Shown here piece after piece: positions 24,176 through 36,192 of a stretch of 64,000 nt of DNA (its first letter is position 1; each line of letters starts with the position of its first letter). The DNA comes from Metopolophium dirhodum (taxonomy: Eukaryota; Arthropoda; Insecta; Hemiptera; Aphididae), in assembly GCF_019925205.1 (NCBI RefSeq), contig NC_083560.1, positions 42,268,270 to 42,332,269 of the forward strand, read 5' to 3'. Below the pieces are notes generated by a model that did not search any database, was not told the DNA's origin, and saw only the letters and a list, made by a program, of their open reading frames with translations. A program made the position numbers and the translations under genes.

Positions 24176-24439
24176 ATTGTAATAAAATAAATACTTACTC
24201 TCGTTGAGTTTATATTTAGTTTCCAACATGTCCAAACTAAATGAGCAATTATCGGAGGGTTATTGCGGATTCATGAGGAGTATCATGAAAATCTTTGTAA
24301 AGGGTAAACTCTGGATGTACTAATCAGATCTTCTGGAATATTTTTTTTTTTAAACAAAAGAGTATATCACAGAAAAGGTTTCCATAAAAAAAAATTTTAG
24401 AAAAATCTATACATATAATCAAATGTTGAAAGTTTAAGA
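24176..24439. other. Short unassigned segment
   Basis: Contains a 31-codon ATG-to-TAA frame at about 24230-24324 (starts MSKLNEQLSEGYC), too short to assign. No repeat match seen. Confidence 0.3.
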
Positions 24440-24815
24440 ATTTTTTTGTAGTTTAAATGTATGAAATGTTTCATTTTTATTGGTTACATTTTAATTATTA
24501 TGGTCTATCGATGTAATTGCTTGGATTAATTTTGTTCTTCATAAAATTAAATCTTATATTTATAATGATACATTCTTTGTGTTTTAATAATATTCTAATA
24601 ATTACATTGATAAATGCATACAATTTTATCATAGTGTTACTATTCATATTTAAGAAAAACAATAATTATCGAACTAGTGACATTTAAATATGAGAATGGT
24701 AAATGTCATTACTTAAATATGATTAAATGTTTAATTACATTACTACATCTCCAAGGAATGAAATATATATTGTTGCGTGCACTCAACTTACAGGAGAAGG
24801 GGACACATATGCAAG
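24440..24815 (-). repeat. RepD dispersed repeat, minus copy
   Basis: Reverse complement of 13885-14280, including the CACCCAACTTACAGGAGAAG-type end (here ACTCAACTTACAGGAGAAGG) and ATTTAAATATGAGAATGGTA. Confidence 0.7.
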
Positions 24816-24909
24816 TATTCATCAACTTTATTTAAATGATAATAATAAATAATAAGTGGCAACATTGCACAGAAAAACGAACGTGATCTTGTTTTTTTTT
24901 GGGGTAATT

Positions 24910-25180
24910 TTAACAATCCACTGTTTGATCAAAATCGTACTGAATCGTGTTCCCAAAAAGGTTTAACGTATGGAATCTTGCATTACCGGTACGTAATAGC
25001 ATAGAGCTATAGGCTGGGTGGGGTAGTCGGATTCTCCGGATTTTCGGGGTGCACAGAACATACCAAAACTTACTACTAAACACACACCAACATACTTCAC
25101 GATCACCACGTGGCTTATCAGATTTGCACACCTACGCCAACCATTCTGATCGAGCTCCATAAACGAATACACAGTGTGTA
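24910..25180 (-). CDS. Possible exon of an unidentified membrane protein
   Basis: The minus-strand frame 24963-25172 has a hydrophobic segment (around HVVIVKYVGVCLVVSFGMFC) followed by ESDYPTQPIALCYYVPVMQD; an overlapping frame to 24910 continues it after a shift. The composition is more protein-like than other short frames in this AT-rich stretch. It could be a remnant of a multi-pass receptor, but I do not recognise it. Confidence 0.2.
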
Positions 25181-25319
25181 AAATACAATAAAAATTTTAG
25201 AAAAATCTAGCGGAAAATTTGGAAATTTGGTTGTCGAAAATACAACAGTGACGCAACAGGTTATGTTAAGATTTTGTATTAATTGATTATAATCGTAATT
25301 CACCATACGTAGAATACGA

Positions 25320-25700
25320 CAAACTTGTAATAACTTTGGTACTTAAGAGTTAAATCATACACTCCGTGGGTTCGTGATGCCTAACCTAACCGCAGGTAGA
25401 TTGCCTAACTGATAATATACTGCTGCAAACCAGAATTTTTATTCCGGGCAATGGAAAAGTTAAGATTAATTTTATACACCATACACCGAATATTAAATAA
25501 CGCATTGAACAAAGTTTGAGTCGTATATAGTTTGTACATTTAACAGGTAACGAAGTGCACGGGATCAGCTAGTCACAATATAAAATATCCAGACTGACAA
25601 ACCGTTTCCACTCAGAGTCGTTTTTCGTATACAATGATAAGATATCATTTAATTCAAATTTAATACAATTCATTATACCGTGACCCACTTGTAACATACT
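25320..25700 (-). repeat. RepB copy (minus) followed by RepA head fragment (minus)
   Basis: 25320-25573: RepB in reverse, ending in AACGAAGTGCACGGGATCAG. Relative to other copies it carries an extra CCTAACCTAAC in place of GATCTA near 25380. 25580-25700: RepA head in reverse (AGACTGACAAACCGTTTCCA ... ACAATTCATTATACCGTGACCCACTTG). Confidence 0.65.
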
Positions 25701-26394
25701 GCAGTAACAATTTCGACGTGTGACGATCGTGTGAATTTGGTTATGTGAACTACAGAACTGAATAATTCAGGCGGTCGTGTTATAATTCGTGGTCCGGCGA
25801 TCTGGCGGTTAGATTATGTTATGTTACTCTTAAAAATAATTAATACAAAATTAAACAATATAAATTACAATGAAATTCTAGGGATGGGTGCATAATATGT
25901 CATTAAAAAAATACATATTTCCGATCCAGAAAAATAGTTTTAAATTTGTGACAAGACGTATTATAAATAAAGAACATTAATTTTATTCTTTGAACGAAAT
26001 ATAATATTGTCCCATGATATGATTATTTTTATAAACACCAATGTGTTGTATCCCGTATGGCCTGTATCGGCTGTATCATATGTGGTCAAAATTTATAAAA
26101 TCTTAATTAATTTTTCAGTACTGGCCACTTTATAAATCTGTTCCACGGGCCTATGGTGTGCCTACTAATGGGCACTGGATAAGTTACGAATGATTTAAAA
26201 CGTATTCAATTTATATAAGTAGGTAATTATGTAATGAAGATTAAATAGTTTCGTTTATCATTAAAATTTGCAAACACATAAATTGTTATATGTATATAAA
26301 TTATTAATAAAATTGAACAGAATTCCAGCATCAAAGTTTCCAAGATATGGTATGAATTTCAGACTAGAGCAGACTGTAGTTATTTTCCGAATCC
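25701..26394. other. AT-rich DNA without recognisable feature
   Basis: No ORF with protein-like composition and no repeat match that I could see. Confidence 0.35.
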
Positions 26395-27090
26395 TAAAGA
26401 TGACAAATGTTGGAAAATAAATAAATATAAGTACTATAATAAATATAATACTTATAGTTTTGTCCTGGTACACAATTGCATCTATATTTGATACTTTGCT
26501 GGCCATAATTAGAAATATCCAGTCATTACGTATATTATTGACTTTATATTTATCTGAATACGATAATTATTATTGTCTTTCTATGTAATTGCTTGGGTCT
26601 TCATAAAAAATAAATGTTATAATGACAATATAAATACTTATTATTTTAATATTGTTTTAATAGAAATTATAATAGTTAATAATTATATCGATATTTAAAT
26701 AATTTTATCATAACATTAATAGAATTTAGATTAAAGAAAACCAAAATTAATCAAAGTGTTGATATTTGAATATGAGAATAATGAATGTCATCAAGTAGAT
26801 GTAATTAAAGACCTAATCATATTTAAGTGATGACATTTACCATTCTCATATTTAAATTTCGTTACATTGATAAATTTTGGTTTTCTTAAAAATGAATAGT
26901 ATATACTATGTAAAATGTTAGGCATATATCAATATAATTATTAAATTAATAATTATACGCTAAATAGCTATTATTATAATACAATTATAACATTTACTTT
27001 TATGATTACCAAAATTAACCTAAGCAATTGAAAAAAAATGACCATAAAAATTGTAGTTTTCTCTAATAATTATAATGAAATCTTTAAAGC
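26395..27090. repeat. RepC distal fragment (minus) joined to RepD fragment (plus)
   Basis: 26400-26800 matches the RepC distal block of 17340-17760 in the same orientation (GTTGGAAAATAAATAAATAT ... TATGAGAATAATGAATGTCA). The sequence then switches to RepD (ATGACATTTACCATTCTCAT) up to about 27080. Confidence 0.55.
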
Positions 27091-28175
27091 GAATGTAGTT
27101 TATACAATTAATTAATATTAAATCATATCATTAGATATATAAATTAGCAAAAAGTACATATTATTGCCAAAATGTGACGAGATTCTAACTTTATAGTTGA
27201 CTGGAAATAGAACATTATTTAGTCAAGAATCAAGATGTTCTACAGTTAAGTTCAGTGTCGGCCAACAAATAATGTTTTATTGACATTCATAGAAAAAGAG
27301 ACTAATAAAATTGGAAACAGAAAATGTTCAAAACAAATCGAAATATTTTTAAAATTTGATCGTGTATAGAAAATGCAAACATAAACAACCAATGAAAATT
27401 TCATGTATATATGTTCATTTGTTTTAAAGTAATACCAAAAACCAAAATCTATTTTGCTTAAAAATTCCCGTTTTTCCTTAATTTTTATGAGTGTTTGAAG
27501 TTTATATTTTGGAAAAATTGTATATTCATGTGTAAAAAACTGATTTTAGTCTTTATGTTGTAATACAAACAAATTATTGATTGGGACTTGAAATTTTTAC
27601 ATGTAATAATATATTTTATTATTTTTACTAGTTATAAACATGACATTTTCAAAATATTTAGGTTAATTTAAAGCTTTTAAAGAATGACATTTTAAAAATA
27701 TAGTTTTAGTTTTATGAATACCAAAATTAAACCCAAGCAATTACATAAAAATACCACATTAATTATTGAATTTTCTAATAGTTATAATGAAAAATGTATG
27801 TACGTTGTACGTTGTACTATTTATAAACGTATGTTTATAAATAAAAAAGAGTTTAAATAATATGTTGAAAATGTTATGGTATAGACAATCTGAAAATTTC
27901 AAGCATCTACTTTTATTTGTTTTTGTATAATATGTATTTATCGATTTCACCAATTTTAAACTCTGTTAGATTTAAACTGCGTTGATGTTGCGTTGTTTTT
28001 ACTGAACATAACATATGGCAATCTGTGTGCTAAAACATTTTAATTTGAAAAAAACCAGGTTAGTGGATATCGCTCTGCTGTACAGTAGGTTACAAGTTGG
28101 TCACTGTATAATGGTTTGTATTAAATTCTATTGTCTCTTACAACATGTCAACATAAATATTAAATATCTACCTAC
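27091..28175. repeat. RepA-like fragments
   Basis: 27255-27600 contains RepA internal blocks (CAACAAATAATGTTTTATTG, CTATTTTGCTTAAAAATTCCCG). 27845-28050 parallels 15765-16160. 28060-28130 is a RepA head fragment. No gene seen. Confidence 0.5.
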
Positions 28176-28213
28176 CATGAACTAAGAAGAAAAAAAAATC
28201 TTCTTAGTTCATG
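28176..28213. repeat. Perfect hairpin (15-bp stem)
   Basis: CATGAACTAAGAAGA and its exact reverse complement are separated by 8 bases of A/T. TACCTACC-type flanks extend the symmetry weakly. Probably the core of a small foldback element; no transcription signals are evident. Confidence 0.7.
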
Positions 28214-28899
28214 CTACCTACTATAAATACAAATGATATTACGTAGATATGGTATCTACCTAACTATGTGTTTCAAATACATTTATTTTTTCTGATATTT
28301 CTCAAAAAAAAGAAAATTAGTGATCTTTTTAATGTCAAATAAGTACTTAACATGTGTACCTGCCTATACTACTTATAATAACTGTATTTCTAGTCACTGT
28401 CTTACAAACATAAAATAAAATGATCATATCTCGCTTGAAAATTAAAATATCGAATAAAAGTTGACGCTGAGAATACGTAATGTTCTTACTTAAAAGTTTG
28501 ATAATAGGTGAATTTACTCTAATATCAAAAATAAAGCACATTTATTGAAACTAGTGAACGAAAACTTGCCATGTCGTACATGACGTGTAAGACGGAGACG
28601 ACAAATGTATGGGTAGCGTCCTATAGGTACTAGGTAGGTACTTAAGTTTAAACTATGCATGGCCTGACCTTTTCGTACATACGTAGGTACCAATGTACCA
28701 TACGAGTTATTAAGTTAAAAAAAAGTCAATTTGTTTATACAACGCTAGCGTATTTAATTTTTTTCCAACCCAAAACTAAATTATAGGATATAGTGTTAAA
28801 ACTTCATACAGTATTTCCATATAAGTTAGATTCGATATACATTTTTAACTTTACGATACATATTTTTTGATATGAAAACGAAATAGACTGAAATAGTGA
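28214..28899. other. AT-rich DNA without recognisable feature
   Basis: I see no repeat match or plausible coding frame. Confidence 0.35.
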
Positions 28900-29094
28900 A
28901 ATATTATAAAATTAAAAACAAAATAAATTAACTTAACTTACTTCTTTAAATGAAAAATTAACTCGTTAATTTCACGTTAATTAAGAAAGAAATTTGGTTA
29001 GTTAACAGTTAAGTTAATGAAAAGCCAAAGGTAACTAGTTAAGTTAAAAACTTAAAATAAAATTAACTTTTTAACTCGTTAATGCCCAGCCTTG
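28900..29094 (-). mobile_element. Terminal fragment of a hAT-like element with TTAACT-rich subterminal region
   Basis: Read on the minus strand, the segment begins CAAGGCTGGGCATTAACGAG, which resembles hAT-type termini (CAAGGCTGGGCA). Inside it are many TTAACT/AGTTAA words (at least ten in 190 bases), like subterminal transposase-binding clusters. The other end was not found. Confidence 0.35.
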
Positions 29095-29509
29095 GCAAGC
29101 GTATAACGCAGTGTTAAAAATATTATGTGTGGAGACTGATGGCCGGTGGGTGGGTTAGCTAGCCGCTCTATAGCGGCAAACGTGGGTTATAGATAAAAAA
29201 TATATACAAATACCACTATATTTGTATATTTATAAATAATAATTGAATTAATTTGTTATTATAATATATTTATTATTATTAAAAATATAAATCGTTTTCC
29301 ATAACATCACTACGCTGTTGTTGTTCTGTTACAGCAACTTGTTTCAGAGATGTTGAAACGTCAACATTTCTGGGATGTTTTTATGTAAACTTAAAATATT
29401 TGTAAAACTAAACCGTTAACACGATGTTTTGGTAACGTCGAGGTGCGATGTCAGCATTGAAACTTATATCATACATCGCAACAATGTTCTGTAACCTAAA
29501 ATGCACCTA
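29095..29509. other. Unassigned AT-rich DNA
   Basis: No gene or repeat recognised. Confidence 0.3.
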
Positions 29510-30245
29510 AAATGATCCCGCTGGCACTTCGTTGCCCGTTAAATGTAAATACCAATTCTATATGACTCAAACATTGTTCAATTCGTTATTTAATATTCGG
29601 TGTACGGTGTATGGTGTTCAAAATTTATCTTAACTTTTCTGTTGCCCGGAATAAAAATTCTGATTCGCAGCAGTTATATTATCAGGTAGGCAATCTACCT
29701 GCGGTAGATCGCGGACCCCGTGCTGTTTGTACGTAAGTGTATGATTTAACTCTAAAGTATCAAAATTGTACCAAATCTGTCATTTTTACTTAATTCCACC
29801 TACGGATGATTAATATAATCAATTAATACAAAAGCCTAACACAACCGTACTAAAATCCGATGAATAAAAAAAAAACAAATTTAACACGTTCTTCTTCCCA
29901 GAGGTCTAATCTACACACAAACATTCATTTTGATCTATACTAAATACTAATAATATATAAAATGATAGAGTTTGTTTGTATGTTCGGGATAAACTCCGAA
30001 ACTACTGAACCGATTTCGAAAATGCTTTCACCAATACAAAGCCACATTCTTTGTGAGTGTCATAGGCTAATTTAAAAAGGGAAGTGATCACCCCCGATAG
30101 TTGCTCAAACAGGAATTTTGAGATTTATGATAGAAATTTTTGTTTTTTAATGGTTGCTATGAGTTATATATCTATATATAAAAATAATTGTATAGACGTT
30201 GTTGTTGTTTTTGGCCATGTCACCAGGTGTGCACTTATGAGGCCA
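29510..30245 (+). repeat. RepB/RepG composite repeat
   Basis: RepB (29510-29930): GCACTTCGTTGCCCGTTAAATG, TTTAATATTCGGTGTACGG, GGCAATCTACCTGCGGTAGA. It is followed by RepG (29940-30245): AACTACTGAACCGATTTCGA, CCACATTCTTTGTGAGTGTC, TGGCCATGTCACCAG. The same order recurs at 44046-44870, so the two parts probably form one element. No coding capacity. Confidence 0.65.
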
Positions 30246-31799
30246 TAACTAAAATAAATATTATTTTTTATTTTATAAAAATAATCAACGATGTATTAAG
30301 GAACTTACATTAAAAAAGTTAAACGATGTTTGCATCGAAACAGGTTTTAATTAATAGCTAGTGCATTTGTATGATTGCATCTGTTCCTGCATTGGAGTTA
30401 GGTGTTTGCCATAATAAGTTATTTATTGATTAAGTTATAACTAAGTCATTCTATGTGTAATAAGTGTATAATACGTATATAATATTTAATCAATTATTAT
30501 ATATTATCCATCCCTAATACCTAAGCTGTGACGTTGAGGATGTAGCGTCACCGAATTTGAAACCAACTATAATTCATTTTTATTGAAAAATTTTTATTAG
30601 TGCAAATTTAAACTCAATACAAAATGCATTCGTGGTTTTGGTAAAATAAGAAATCAAGAAAATTATCAATGCGGAATTTTTGTATCAAAGGAAAAAAATA
30701 AATGAACAATTATTATACTATGTATTTAAATTATTTACTGGTATTAAATAATTTTCAGAGAATATACTTAGTTGATTGATAATAACTTATTATTATAGGA
30801 AGTACCTAACTATATTTGTATTGGAATAAATATAACAACTTTTTTGTGTAAATATAGGTAAGTTCCCGAGAAATATTTTATATAAAAGGGAACATAATAT
30901 TATTTATGAATTGTCGTTGAAAGGTCATTGAAATGCAAAAAGTTTTGCGATTAGAAAATTCAAATTAATTGCTTCAAAAATGAATACTTTATCATACTAC
31001 TCATTAGTATGCGTCTATATAATAGAAAACGCTTACTCTCTATAGTTAGTTTTTGTATGTTAGTACATACCTACGAATATTAATTTTTTACGCAAGAAAT
31101 TTTGCTTGGATCCAGTGTTGATTTTTTGTTTTTTTTTTCTCAACGACCGTGATATTTTCAAAACCCAATCCCACCGATTTGTAGTATTTTTGTATTCCAG
31201 ATAGATTTTGATAAAAACGTAGAAAATAATACATATAATATTAAATGGCTCAAAAGTAAACTGCATTAAATGTAAGTGTATAGTATAATAGGCGTAGTAA
31301 TACGTAATCACCACTACACCAGCTTGAGTTCAAATGGTTTAAAATGTACAACAATAATAATTAGGTTAATGCATGCCACTTTCTCGGTGCCGAGATGACG
31401 TGCCCGATCAGGGTGAGTCCTGGAATCTGAAAAAATAATAATATTCGTACTATTTTTTTGTTCATACATATTAATATATAACGATATATTATATAGGTAT
31501 ATAATATGGGTAATACCTACCCGATATTGTCTGGATATGTCTGGATAACAAATTAGTTACACGGCGTATTGTATAGGCAATATAGGTACATCTGTACATT
31601 GAATATAATTAATTCAATAAATATTCAATATGAATGAGGATACTCTTTAGTCTTCGTCAATAATATTATAATATTATTGTACCCTGTCAATTATCACATC
31701 CGTTTATTAGTTTGAAGTCTTAGTAATTATTATTATACACCATTGATGCTAGTATTTCTTACTTACACTTTTACTTAGTAGTAATATGCTAGTAATTCA
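30246..31799. other. About 1.5 kb with no recognisable feature
   Basis: AT-rich. The minus frame at 31060-31314 is hydrophobic but has no motif or splice context that I trust. Confidence 0.35.
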
Positions 31800-32999
31800 T
31801 ATTCATATTCATATTTTATTTTAATATTTTGCGTGGTATTCACTATAGACATTTTAAACATCGTGTTCAAAGATCTTGTCTATGAGTTTTGAACAAAAGA
31901 ATGTAATCACTGTGTATCTTATGCATATTTTATTCTGTGAAATCTACCGTAGATACCTACTTTCGTCCATCACCGGCCTGCTATAAATTATTTTTTAAAT
32001 ACTGAGCATGTATTGAAATAACAATTACGCGTATTTTGATTATTTCTGAAAACACTTTTTATAGCAAAAACATGTTTTGGTTTACAACATTCAGGGTGAG
32101 TTAATGTAGCAAAATATTTCTTGTAAATACTTTGTGGGAGGAGGATGTTATTGTACGTTAAGAAGTCATTTGATTTTTTGAGTTTAACGATGTTATATTT
32201 TATTAATTATTGATTTCTGTATAACGTTGATTAACGTCATAAATAAATTAAAAATTAAAAATGTATATCAATTGGTACTGATTTACATAATTTATGTGAA
32301 TTCTGTAAGACTCGTAAGTTATGATAATTTCATTCATCCTCAAGTAAACTGGTTGTTTAGTGTAAGTTCGATGACTCTTTTTCGATTTTGGTAATTTAAT
32401 TTTCTAATTATATATTAAAATAATCTAATTTTCTATACAGTGTTAATCGTCTTGGTTAATGTTTCTGTAAATCAAATACTAGGGCAGTTTATGATGTAAG
32501 AATATCGTAGCTTAACTTTTTACTGAAGGCAATTAAATTTAATGAACTTAAGTTGCCACAGTGATTTTATTTTCATTAACTTGCAAACCATTGCCTAATA
32601 TATTACCTGATTATTGATGATGTTCAATATTTTTAAATATATAACATTTTAATATTGGTACAAACGATATTTCTTTTTACATAATACATGTTAATTTTTA
32701 CATGCCGAAAGAAAATACGTTATTTTATAGGAATTGCTTTTTAGATATAATTCCCATTAGGCATGGAGCCAATTATTTAAACCAAATATTGAATCGTTAC
32801 TAAATAACACTTTTATTTTTTATTAGACACCTACAAGTTACAACTATAGTAAACATAAACAATAGTGTTGGTTTGTTAACTCTTTTTAGATTTTGGTAGT
32901 TTAATTTATAATTATATATTATAATAATCTAATTTATAGTGTTAATCGAGAAGAATTCTAGAAGAAAGTCAAATTAAGTTTTTATGAGCGTTTGAAATT

Positions 33000-33660
33000 C
33001 ATATTTTTACAACATTTGATATTCACTCGATTTCTCATGTAACGATTTCCTTATTTTGTTGTAATTAAAATAGGAACGACGTAGATACTTTAAAATTTCA
33101 CTGAATGTTTATATTAGCATTTTCTATACACCACAACAGTTTCCAAAAATTTGACTCTTTTTGAGCTGTTGACGGACATATCTCAATTTTCCATTTTTTT
33201 AGTTTTTTTTTTCTGTAAATATCAATAAAATTTTATTTGTTGGGTAAAAATGCAAAGCTCCTGATATATTTTTACAATAGCAGTAAAAAAATATTAAAAA
33301 TACATAGACACAAATTTTTTTTTATAAGCATTTAAAGTTCGAATTTTGACGAAATTCATCAAAATTAAAATTGAATAATTGTTTTGTAGTTAAAAATGTA
33401 TAAAATGCTCAACTTTTATAGCTAATGATTGAACATTTAAAACAAGGTTTCACGTAAATAGGTTTTATATGAATTTTTTTATTTACAATAGTATCATCAA
33501 ATATACTTAGTAGTATCATAAGCTGACTGACTGTTTTCGCTCAGAATCGTTTTTCTTATACAACGATATTATATCTTTGAATTCAAATTTAACACCATCC
33601 ATTACAGTGATTCACTTGTAACCTACTGTACAGCAGAGTGACACCCACTTGCCCACCTCA
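33000..33660 (-). repeat. RepA copy inside RepC (minus)
   Basis: Ends with the RepA head in reverse (CCTACTGTACAGCAGAGTGACACCCACTTG at 33620-33649) and contains the CAGGAG-type internal block in reverse near 33255. It splits RepC copy 5: the segment AATTAAATTTAATTAACTTA occurs on its right (33700), and a similar one on its left (32530). Confidence 0.6.
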
Positions 33661-33972
33661 TTTTGTTAATTATTAACTTTTAACTGAAAGCAATTAAATT
33701 TAATTAACTTAACTTTCCACAGTTAATTATTTTCATTAATTTTCAAACCTTTGCCAATTATTGATTATTTTCAATATTTTAAAATATATAACATATTAAT
33801 ATTGTTGCTAATGAAATTTAGATTTTTACAATCACTCTTCTACAATTATAGTAAACTTAGACAATATTAATGTTTTTTATACATCAATAATTAAGATTTT
33901 AGTTACAGTTTAATATAATTGTAAAGATGTAATTGTTATGATCTCTTTGTTTTGTTTTAGACTACCAACGAC

Positions 33973-34155
33973 ATGTCTTCGAATGATCGCAAATCAATAT
34001 CCAACCTTCAAAAGGCGTTGGACAAATGTGTGTCTGATTGAGATAAGGATAAGGCAGCTAGAGATAAAGCAAAAACGAAACATGCGCTTGTTTCACCCGC
34101 ACAGCCGAAGGATGCCAAGCCAGTTTTTAAAAAACAACATAGTCGTAAAAAATAG
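33973..34155 (+). pseudogene. RepC small ORF, copy 5 (one in-frame stop)
   Basis: 61 codons from ATG to TAG in one frame, interrupted by a single TGA at codon 23, where the family has Trp (TGG). Recognisable family segments: NLQKALDKCVSD, then DKAARDKAK, ALVSPAQPKDAKPVFKKQHS. It follows TTTTAGACTACCAACGAC. The otherwise preserved frame implies fairly recent decay. Confidence 0.6.
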
Positions 34156-34867
34156 GGCCTATATTATTTTAAAAGTTATTATTATACTCTTTGTCTTAAA
34201 TTATTAAATTATTTTTGATTTTCATTATTGTAGACCATATGTGACCGTTTGATACGAAACGAGTTGATAAATTAAGACGTTGTTTTTTTTCTTGATTGTT
34301 GTAGTAATTACGTATTACATTTAAAAGTTTTAAAAATCATATTATATTATGTCTTATTAGTTATTAATAACAACTGTCAATTATTGTACGTCACGTATTA
34401 AAACAAATATGTCGCTTAATTTACTAAACGTGAGGTACCTATTATATTTTCTATATTTCTTCTGCTTTATATTGCTTATGTTTTAACGGACGTTGAAAAG
34501 ACGGTGGTGTAATTTTGATTTTAATATAATATGTTTATCGATTAGTTGTTTTTATTAAGGATTATATCAATTTTGTTGATTAAAATTAAGTCAGTGTTAA
34601 TGTCAATTTCGTACGTGATTGAATACACAGAAACAGAAGTCCAACCTTGATAAGAATATTTATCTCATAGATGATTTATCGCATAGTGTTCGAACAGCGC
34701 CTAGTTACTTAAATCTATGGACTAATATTCGAGCCTTTTATTTGAGGATGGTGGTAGGTACGAGTAAAAGGTTTCGTATAAATCGGGAATACCGCAATCT
34801 ATTATACTGTAGTTGTCTAAGTCATACTCATTTTTTTTTCAGTTCCAATTTAATTTTATGCCCTTAA

Positions 34868-35117
34868 TAATTAAGTCTGGTCCGGTTCAGTCCTGCCTAA
34901 TACCTTTATAGGTTGGTCTGGTCTGGTCTTAAATTAAATAATTGTTTGTAGTCTAGTCTCCGGTCTTTTATCGAGAATTTTTTTTTGATCAGTCCAGTTC
35001 GGTCTTTTTTAATAAAATTTAAATAATATGTCGGTTAAGTATGGTCCAGTCTTGGTCTTAAATATTCTCCATCGGTCCGGTTCGATCCGTGAAATTGCGG
35101 ACCATGCAGAGCTCTAA
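34868..35117. repeat. Degenerate array of GGTCYGGTC / GGTCTTAAAT words
   Basis: Words such as GGTCTGGTCTGGTCTTA, CCAGTTCGGTCTT and GGTCCAGTCTTGGTCTTA recur about every 45-50 bases. The segment ends in GCGGACCATGCAGAGCTCTA, which looks like a transposon terminus on the reverse strand (TAGAGCTCTGCATGGTCCGC). Confidence 0.5.
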
Positions 35118-36192
35118 TATCCGGGACTCAGAACATTAACAACTAACATTGGTCAGTTTTTGTTACACCATAATAGCGTTTTTTTCGTAAAGTACGTTTT
35201 TTCATTTGCTCAAGAAATGTTGAAAAATTATTTGAATAACTTCTTAAAGACATCATTGCGGTAAAATGCATTTTTGTTACTTTTAAAAGCGTTTTTGGGT
35301 TGTTTTGGGGCAATCATCGTATAAGTAATAATATTATAAATCTCTGATATATTTGTACGTATTATAACTTATGGATATTATAAATTAAATAATTATAGCT
35401 AAAAATCTTCTTTTATAATAGGTATTGGTATATTTACTATATTTAATATGGTGATTTGTCAAGCATATGTTTACCGTTTACCACACTCTTATACTTAAAG
35501 TAATGCATTTATTAGAATTCCGATTTAAACATTTTGAAGTGAACACCAATAGGTACCACATTTTATGTTGTACACCATGGTAAATTGTAAATAGGGGATG
35601 AAATCAATTTCAAAATATCGTTAAAAATCACATCAAAAATCAAAAATGTTATCATAATTAAATGGTTTTCTTTTAATGATAGTCAAAGTTTGTATTTAAA
35701 TAAAAAAAATTAAATGTATTATTTATTCCCAAATAATAATCATTATATAATTTTTATAATGGATAAACGAATTGATTTAAAAAAAAAAAATTAAAATTAA
35801 AAATTCAACAATAGCCGATAGGATGTCTAAATAGTAAAAACTTAATTATTATCCATGCTGCATGTACCAACCAAAAATGTTAAGATATGAGAAACAATAA
35901 TTTAAGTAATGAATCATTTTATATTTTAGTAAACAATAATGCATAGTTAAAGGTACCAAGGATCATAGCTATTAACACAAGTAATAGATAGGTAAAGTTG
36001 AAGATTCCGCTTTATTTGAACACATCGCTCCCGTGTAATTTTTTCGTCCCTATACTCCAAAACCATTATCATAAACATAATATTATGCTACACAGAGTTA
36101 AATAACTCGATAGTTAGTCGTTAAAAATTTGATTTGGATACACCAAAGTTTCCAGCGTATTTTATTTTCTGATTGGAGCGATGAATGTATTT
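35118..36192. other. AT-rich DNA with a RepF fragment
   Basis: 35570-35735 (TGTACACCATGGTAAATTGT ... AAGTTTGTATTTAAATAAAAAAAATT) is shared with 53245-53398. Nothing else is seen. Confidence 0.45.

Larger units (their letters stand above)
31800..34840 (+). repeat. RepC copy 5, the longest colinear copy (about 3 kb)
   Basis: Runs from RepE (31810-32110), through the RepC 5' blocks (32180-32880) and a minus RepA insertion (33000-33660), to a repeated 5' block (33690-33930), the small ORF (33973-34155), and the 3' region to about 34805 (ACCGCAATCTATTATACTG). Flanks on both sides lie outside the repeat. No transposase, reverse transcriptase or terminal repeats are evident. Confidence 0.65.
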
